NCBI RefSeq assembly: GCF_000230555.1
Contig: NC_016078.1
Span: 1,736,001 to 1,800,000 of the forward strand
Source: Pelagibacterium halotolerans B2
GTDB taxonomy: Bacteria > Pseudomonadota > Alphaproteobacteria > Rhizobiales > Devosiaceae
Direction: 5' to 3'
DNA: 64,000 bases
The position numbers and the translations under genes were made by a program. Below the pieces are notes generated by a model that was not told the DNA's origin, searched no databases, and worked only from the letters and a program-made list of their open reading frames with translations. Below are positions 60,447-64,000 of this stretch, in pieces. Position 1 is the first letter of the stretch. Every line of letters begins with the position of its first letter.

Positions 60447-60845
60447 CTAGCTCAGCCGTTCCAGCTTCCGCTTCTTGATGAGATTCTTGTAGTCCCACTG
60501 CGTCTTGCGCGATTCCTCGAGCCACTGCATCAGCAGATCGTCATCCACCTGCCCGGCCTCGGTGAAGCGGGCTTCGGCAGCTTTGAAAGTTCCTTCCGGC
60601 GCCAGCCCCGGCGTCGCAAAGGATTGCCCACTCCAGAACAACAGCCGCACACAATGCTTGAGCTTGCTGTATCCAACGATCGGATTGCCATCCAGAAACC
60701 ATACCGGATGAGCGTGCCAGATCTTGCTCTCGGCCTCCGGCAACGTCCGGTCGATGACGGCGCGCAGCCGGTCGCAGATCGCGCGGTCCTCATCGGCCAG
60801 GACCGCGTGATAGGCAGCGATGCTTTCGTGTTTGATGCCTTTCAT
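60447..60845 (-). CDS. DUF1801-family protein
   Basis: 132 residues. The YdhG/DUF1801 pattern: DRLRAVIDRTLPEAESKIWH, HPVWFLDGNPIVGYSKLKHC and RLLFWSGQSF. Fold related to the iron chaperone frataxin-like/Fra-type YdhG group; function unknown. ATG 60845 chosen; frame extends upstream. Its stop codon abuts repeat copy B. Confidence 0.86.
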   Translation of the reverse strand: MKGIKHESIAAYHAVLADEDRAICDRLRAVIDRTLPEAESKIWHAHPVWFLDGNPIVGYSKLKHCVRLLFWSGQSFATPGLAPEGTFKAAEARFTEAGQVDDDLLMQWLEESRKTQWDYKNLIKKRKLERLS

Positions 60846-60870
60846 GCCACCCGCCATTCGCGCCCGGGAA

Positions 60871-61197
60871 TTAAGCTTCCGCCAGCACCTCGCTCCGCGC
60901 CTTGATATCGAACTCGGCGACCTTGGCCTCGATGGTCTTTTCATCGATATCCACGTTCCGGGCGTCGAAATCGGCCTTGATCTTGCGCACCACATCGGCG
61001 GGGCCGGCCTGTGTCATGTCGGCGGCAATAACTTCGGCGACGTAATTGGCGATCGCATCGGCTTCGGTCACGCCCATTTCGTTGCTTGCCCAGTGGGCCA
61101 GATGCTTGTTGCGGCGCGCCTCGGCCTTGAACCGCAGCGATGCATCATGGGCAAATTTGGCTTCCTCGCCTCTTTCGCGTTCCTCGAATGAAGACAT
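60871..61197 (-). CDS. DUF1476 protein, F1-ATPase zeta-subunit-like inhibitor
   Basis: 108 residues. Starts MSSFEERERGEEAKFAHDAS; the helical RFKAEARRNKHLAHWASNEM follows. In Paracoccus denitrificans this family was shown to be the zeta subunit that blocks reverse rotation of F1-ATPase. Basic N-terminal segment inhibits. Highly conserved in alphaproteobacteria. ATG 61197. Confidence 0.9.
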   Translation of the reverse strand: MSSFEERERGEEAKFAHDASLRFKAEARRNKHLAHWASNEMGVTEADAIANYVAEVIAADMTQAGPADVVRKIKADFDARNVDIDEKTIEAKVAEFDIKARSEVLAEA

Positions 61198-61480
61198 GTC
61201 TCAATCCCTCGGCCTTGTTTGGTTCCGGTGCGCGCACCGCGCGGTTTCAGATTTCAGATAGGCGGTATGGCCAGTGAAATCAACTTGCTGCGCGGCCGGA
61301 TGGCACCTGCATAAACCCTTATAGCAGATTTTCCGCAACAGCCGGCGGAATCGCGGTATGAAGACCCCGGATCGCCTTCCCCCGCCCATTAAAGGGCTTG
61401 CATTGGCGACCCAAAAAGGCGCATGAGTGCGCGCAAATTCCGACCCGCTTTTCGCATGCACTATAACGGGACACCGTGAA

Positions 61481-62245
61481 ATGAACCGTCGTCGCAAAAT
61501 CTATGAAGGCAAGGCCAAGGTGCTCTATGAGGGCCCCGAGCCCGGCACGCTGATCCAGCACTTCAAGGACGACGCCACCGCCGGCAATGGCGCCAAGCAC
61601 GAGATCATCGACGGCAAGGGCGTGCTCAACAACCGCATTTCCGAATACATTTTCACCAAGCTCAACACGCTCGGCATTCCCACCCATTTCGTGCGCCGCA
61701 TCAACATGCGCGAACAGTTGATCCGCGAAGTCGAGATCATCCCCATCGAAGTGGTCGTGCGCAATGTCGCCGCGGGATCGCTGTGCAAGCGTCTGGGCCT
61801 TGAATCGGGCACCCAGCTTCCCCGCTCGATCATCGAATTCTATTACAAGGACGACGCGCTGGGCGACCCCATGGTCTCCGAAGAGCACATCACCGCTTTC
61901 GGCTGGGCCAATCCCCAGGAGCTCGACGACATCATGGCGCTTGCCGTGCGCGTTAACGATTTCCTGACCGGCCTGTTTATGGGCGTCGGCATCCAGCTCG
62001 TCGATTTCAAGATCGAGTGCGGCCGGCTCTATGAGGGCGACCTGATGCGCATCGTGCTCGCCGACGAAATCTCGCCCGACAATTGCCGGCTCTGGGACAT
62101 CAAGACCCGTAACAAGCTCGACAAGGACCGCTTCCGCGAAGACCTCGGCGGGCTCGTCGATGCCTATCGCGAAGTCGCCCAGCGTCTGGGCATTCTCGTT
62201 GAAGCCGATAACGCACTGACCACGGGCCCCCGGCTCGTTCAGTAA
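61481..62245 (+). CDS. purC: SAICAR synthase
   Basis: Phosphoribosylaminoimidazole-succinocarboxamide synthase, joining CAIR and aspartate. 254 residues. [40 protein letters not shown] (substrate loop), VDFKIECGR and [15 protein letters not shown] 61481 begins the conserved part. purS follows 42 bases later. Confidence 0.97.
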   Translation: MNRRRKIYEGKAKVLYEGPEPGTLIQHFKDDATAGNGAKHEIIDGKGVLNNRISEYIFTKLNTLGIPTHFVRRINMREQLIREVEIIPIEVVVRNVAAGSLCKRLGLESGTQLPRSIIEFYYKDDALGDPMVSEEHITAFGWANPQELDDIMALAVRVNDFLTGLFMGVGIQLVDFKIECGRLYEGDLMRIVLADEISPDNCRLWDIKTRNKLDKDRFREDLGGLVDAYREVAQRLGILVEADNALTTGPRLVQ

Positions 62246-62287
62246 TCGCATCTCTCCGCCCAACCCGAAAAGGCCAAACGGATCGTC

Positions 62288-62530
62288 ATGAAAGCCCGAG
62301 TCATCGTCACTTTGAAAGCAGGTGTGCTGGACCCCCAGGGTCAGGCCATCGAAGGTTCACTCGAAGGTCTCGGCTTTGCCGGCGTCGAGTCCGTCCGGCA
62401 AGGCAAAGTATTCGACCTGGAACTTTCGGCCACCGACCCCGTTAATGCCAAAACGGAAATCGAGAGGATGTGCGAAAAGCTTCTCGCCAACACCGTGATC
62501 GAAAATTACGCAGTAGAGATCATCGGTTAA
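62288..62530 (+). CDS. purS: Phosphoribosylformylglycinamidine synthase subunit PurS
   Basis: 80 residues, complete: MKARVIVTLKAGVLDPQGQA, VESVRQGKVFDLEL, and the terminal IENYAVEIIG. Structural subunit of the three-part PurS-Q-L amidotransferase. purQ, expected next in this order, is not here: a terminator and unrelated genes follow. Confidence 0.95.
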   Translation: MKARVIVTLKAGVLDPQGQAIEGSLEGLGFAGVESVRQGKVFDLELSATDPVNAKTEIERMCEKLLANTVIENYAVEIIG

Positions 62531-62595
62531 CCTCTCCCATTTAATTTAAACTTTGCGCAGTTTGTCGCGTCCGCGCGCCATGGAGTATGCCTGAA

Positions 62596-62682
62596 ATGTT
62601 GAAGACCGTGTCCCTTTCCGCTCTGTTCTTTCTTGCCATCGGGGTGATGGTTGCCGCCTACGGCACTGTCCCTGTGGTTTAA
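62596..62682 (+). CDS. Possible 28-residue single-helix membrane peptide
   Basis: MLKTVSLSALFFLAIGVMVA followed by AYGTVPVV: one positively charged N-terminus and one hydrophobic helix. GGAG lies 9 bases before ATG 62596; an in-frame ATG at 62587 adds three residues. It lies between purS and the terminator at 62724. No homologue is recognised; small membrane peptides of this type are often missed. Confidence 0.4.
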   Translation: MLKTVSLSALFFLAIGVMVAAYGTVPVV

Positions 62683-62723
62683 ATAACGCCCCGGTTGCCG
62701 CCTCCAGGCGCATGAAAAACCCG

Positions 62724-62752
62724 AAAAAGCCGGAGCACCGCTCCGGCTTTTT
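62724..62752 (+). terminator. Rho-independent terminator of the purC-purS unit
   Basis: AAAAAGCCGGAGC-ACC-GCTCCGGCTTTTT, a 13-bp perfect stem with a 3-base loop ending in a T-run. It serves both strands structurally, but only the + strand has an upstream gene. Confidence 0.95.
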
Positions 62753-62849
62753 CGCATTCTTAACCACGCTTTCATTTGTAATCATTGGTGAAAGGCACCT
62801 TTTAGTCCGCTGCCCTATCATGGCCCCGAATTTTGCTTGGGGACGCGCC

Positions 62850-63935
62850 ATGACCGAAACGACAAAACACCGCCACGCCTGGGTCGATGTGGCCAAGGGC
62901 CTTTCCATCATCCTCGTGGTGATGATGCATTCCACCTACGGAGTGGGCGAAGCGACCGAACGGGTCGGCTTCATGCACTATATCCTTGGTTTTGCCACCC
63001 CGTTCCGCATGCCCGAATTCTTTCTGGTTTCGGGCCTCTTCCTCTCGGCGGTCATCGCCCGCCCATGGCGCAACTTCGCCGACCGCCGCGTCGTCCATTA
63101 CCTTTATTTCTATGCGCTCTGGGCGGTGATCCTGATAACCTTCAAGCACCTGATCGTCGACCGCGACCCCGCCGGCACGCTCGCCCTTACGGCCAGCGCC
63201 ATCTACGAGCCCTATTCCATCCTGTGGTTCATTTACGCTTTGGCGGTTTACGGCCTGATCGCCAAGCTGCTCTTTCAGTTGCGCGTGCCCCATATTGCCG
63301 TGCTGATCGTGGCCGCTGCGGCATCTATTGCCCCCGTCGCGACGCCGGTCTCAATCGTCAATTACGTGGCCGAGTATTTCGTCTATTTCTATGCCGGCTA
63401 CGCTCTGGCACCGGCCGTCTTCAGGCTGGCTGAATGGATCCAGTCCCATCCCGCACGCGCTATCGCCGGGCTTGCCGCCTGGGCGCTTGCCAATGGCGCT
63501 CTGGTGTTTTCTCCGGGCCATTCCGTCACCTATGGGGTCGTGACCAGCGGCGTCGCTCATATCCCGGGGGCAAACTTTATCATGGCCATGGCCGGCGCCA
63601 CCGCCATCTGCGCGGCCTCGGTGCTGCTCGCGCGCCTTGCATCCATGGATTGGCTGCGCTGGATCGGCGCCCATTCCATCGTCATCTATCTCAGCTTCGT
63701 TATTCCCATGGGCAGTTTCCGGACGGTACTGCTGCGCGTCATGCCCGAAATCGATGCCGGCATCGCCAGCCTTGCCTGCCTGATCGTCGCGATCGTCTGC
63801 CCGCTGATCCTCTATTGGATTATCGGCAAAACCGGGTTCGGCAAGTTCCTCTTCGAACGCCCGGCCTGGGCCCATCTCCCCGGCGCGCCGGGGAGCCGCT
63901 GGACCCGGCCACCGGTATCCGTCCCGGCCGAATAG
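62850..63935 (+). CDS. Acyltransferase-3 family membrane protein
   Basis: 361 residues, about ten helices. The acyltransferase_3 lead is clear: HAWVDVAKGLSIILVVMMHS (with the His near the membrane) and FRMPEFFLVSGLFLS. Such proteins transfer acyl groups to surface carbohydrates. ATG 62850 (GGGGA upstream) was chosen because the longer frame to 62712 would include the terminator at 62724. A 12-bp hairpin follows. Confidence 0.9.
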   Translation: MTETTKHRHAWVDVAKGLSIILVVMMHSTYGVGEATERVGFMHYILGFATPFRMPEFFLVSGLFLSAVIARPWRNFADRRVVHYLYFYALWAVILITFKHLIVDRDPAGTLALTASAIYEPYSILWFIYALAVYGLIAKLLFQLRVPHIAVLIVAAAASIAPVATPVSIVNYVAEYFVYFYAGYALAPAVFRLAEWIQSHPARAIAGLAAWALANGALVFSPGHSVTYGVVTSGVAHIPGANFIMAMAGATAICAASVLLARLASMDWLRWIGAHSIVIYLSFVIPMGSFRTVLLRVMPEIDAGIASLACLIVAIVCPLILYWIIGKTGFGKFLFERPAWAHLPGAPGSRWTRPPVSVPAE

Positions 63936-63955
63936 ACCTTGCTTGAACACTATCG

Positions 63956-63997
63956 AGGGGATTCGTATGCGCGAGCGTACGAATCCCCTTGCATTTT
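63956..63997 (+). terminator. Terminator hairpin after the acyltransferase gene
   Basis: AGGGGATTCGTA (63956-63967) pairs with TACGAATCCCCT (63978-63989) around TGCGCGAGCG; TGCATTTT follows. A 12-bp perfect stem; the T-run is short, and the window ends here. Confidence 0.75.
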
Positions 63998-64000
63998 GCG

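Overview
The window reads as chromosomal DNA of an alphaproteobacterium of the order Hyphomicrobiales, most likely Devosiaceae (Devosia or Pelagibacterium type). This is inferred from high GC, strong shadow coding on both strands, and marker families typical of that order: a PAS_5-type protein, DUF2336, DUF3126, a DUF1476 (F1-ATPase zeta) protein, a folE-hisI neighbourhood with an IscU-like protein and YidD, and the sfsA-map-radC run. I see no prophage, insertion sequence, CRISPR array or rRNA. There are two tRNAs (Thr-TGT, Leu-TAA), and genes are dense except in one stretch near 9.2-10.7 kb.

Layout. 1-3.5 kb: the start of xylF (xylose-binding protein, cut by the window edge), a divergent ROK repressor and an Old-Yellow-Enzyme oxidoreductase. 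3.7-9.2 kb: tRNA-Thr, an HdeD-like membrane protein, nadK, a DUF2336 protein, a transglycosylase-fold protein, a nitroreductase and an exported protein. 9.2-10.7 kb: a gene-free island of palindromes and inverted repeats. 10.7-19.7 kb: thrS, a GFA/yidD/IscU-like cluster, folE, hisI, a rhomboid protease, PAS_5 and PilZ proteins, a CPBP protease with a TetR regulator, and a SleB-type hydrolase. 19.7-22.8 kb: a polar amino-acid ABC transporter behind an excellent sigma-54 promoter. 22.8-34.5 kb: a BTLCP protease, an SulP/USP/DksA-like operon, a BCCT carrier, cysE, a hydrolase, a zinc-finger protein, an FAD monooxygenase and an MFS carrier. 34.5-37.6 kb: gnd and gntK (gluconate and pentose-phosphate entry) and a TraB/GumN protein. 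37.7-44.5 kb: a DctB/DctD-type two-component system followed by a TAXI-type TRAP transporter (binding protein plus fused permease), probably one substrate-sensing and uptake unit.

44.5-64 kb: small stress and envelope genes (CsbD, EF-hand, lipoprotein, LysM), a TipA-like MerR regulator with a self-overlapping promoter, ASCH-gpt-molybdopterin-binding operon, DUF3088, sfsA, map-radC, a CelD-type acetyltransferase, ccdA, an EamA exporter, rpe, purB, a 65-residue protein, a hydrolase, an unusual ClpP paralogue, an ArsR-SRPBCC pair, a DUF1801 protein, the zeta-like ATPase inhibitor, purC-purS, a possible 28-residue membrane peptide and an acyltransferase.

The most notable non-coding signals are: a two-hairpin repeat of 103 bp present twice at 99/103 identity, each copy abutting a TAG stop codon in the same orientation, with three diverged relatives; a gene-free island holding a cloverleaf-like fold and two hairpins that share a loop but differ compensatorily in the stem; a sigma-54 promoter with an upstream dyad; and clear self-regulatory operators for the TetR, MerR and ArsR genes. 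No wholly new multi-gene system is evident. The best candidates for follow-up are the stop-codon-linked repeat, the structured island, the SulP/USP/DksA operon and the DctBD-TAXI unit with its GAFPGA substitution.
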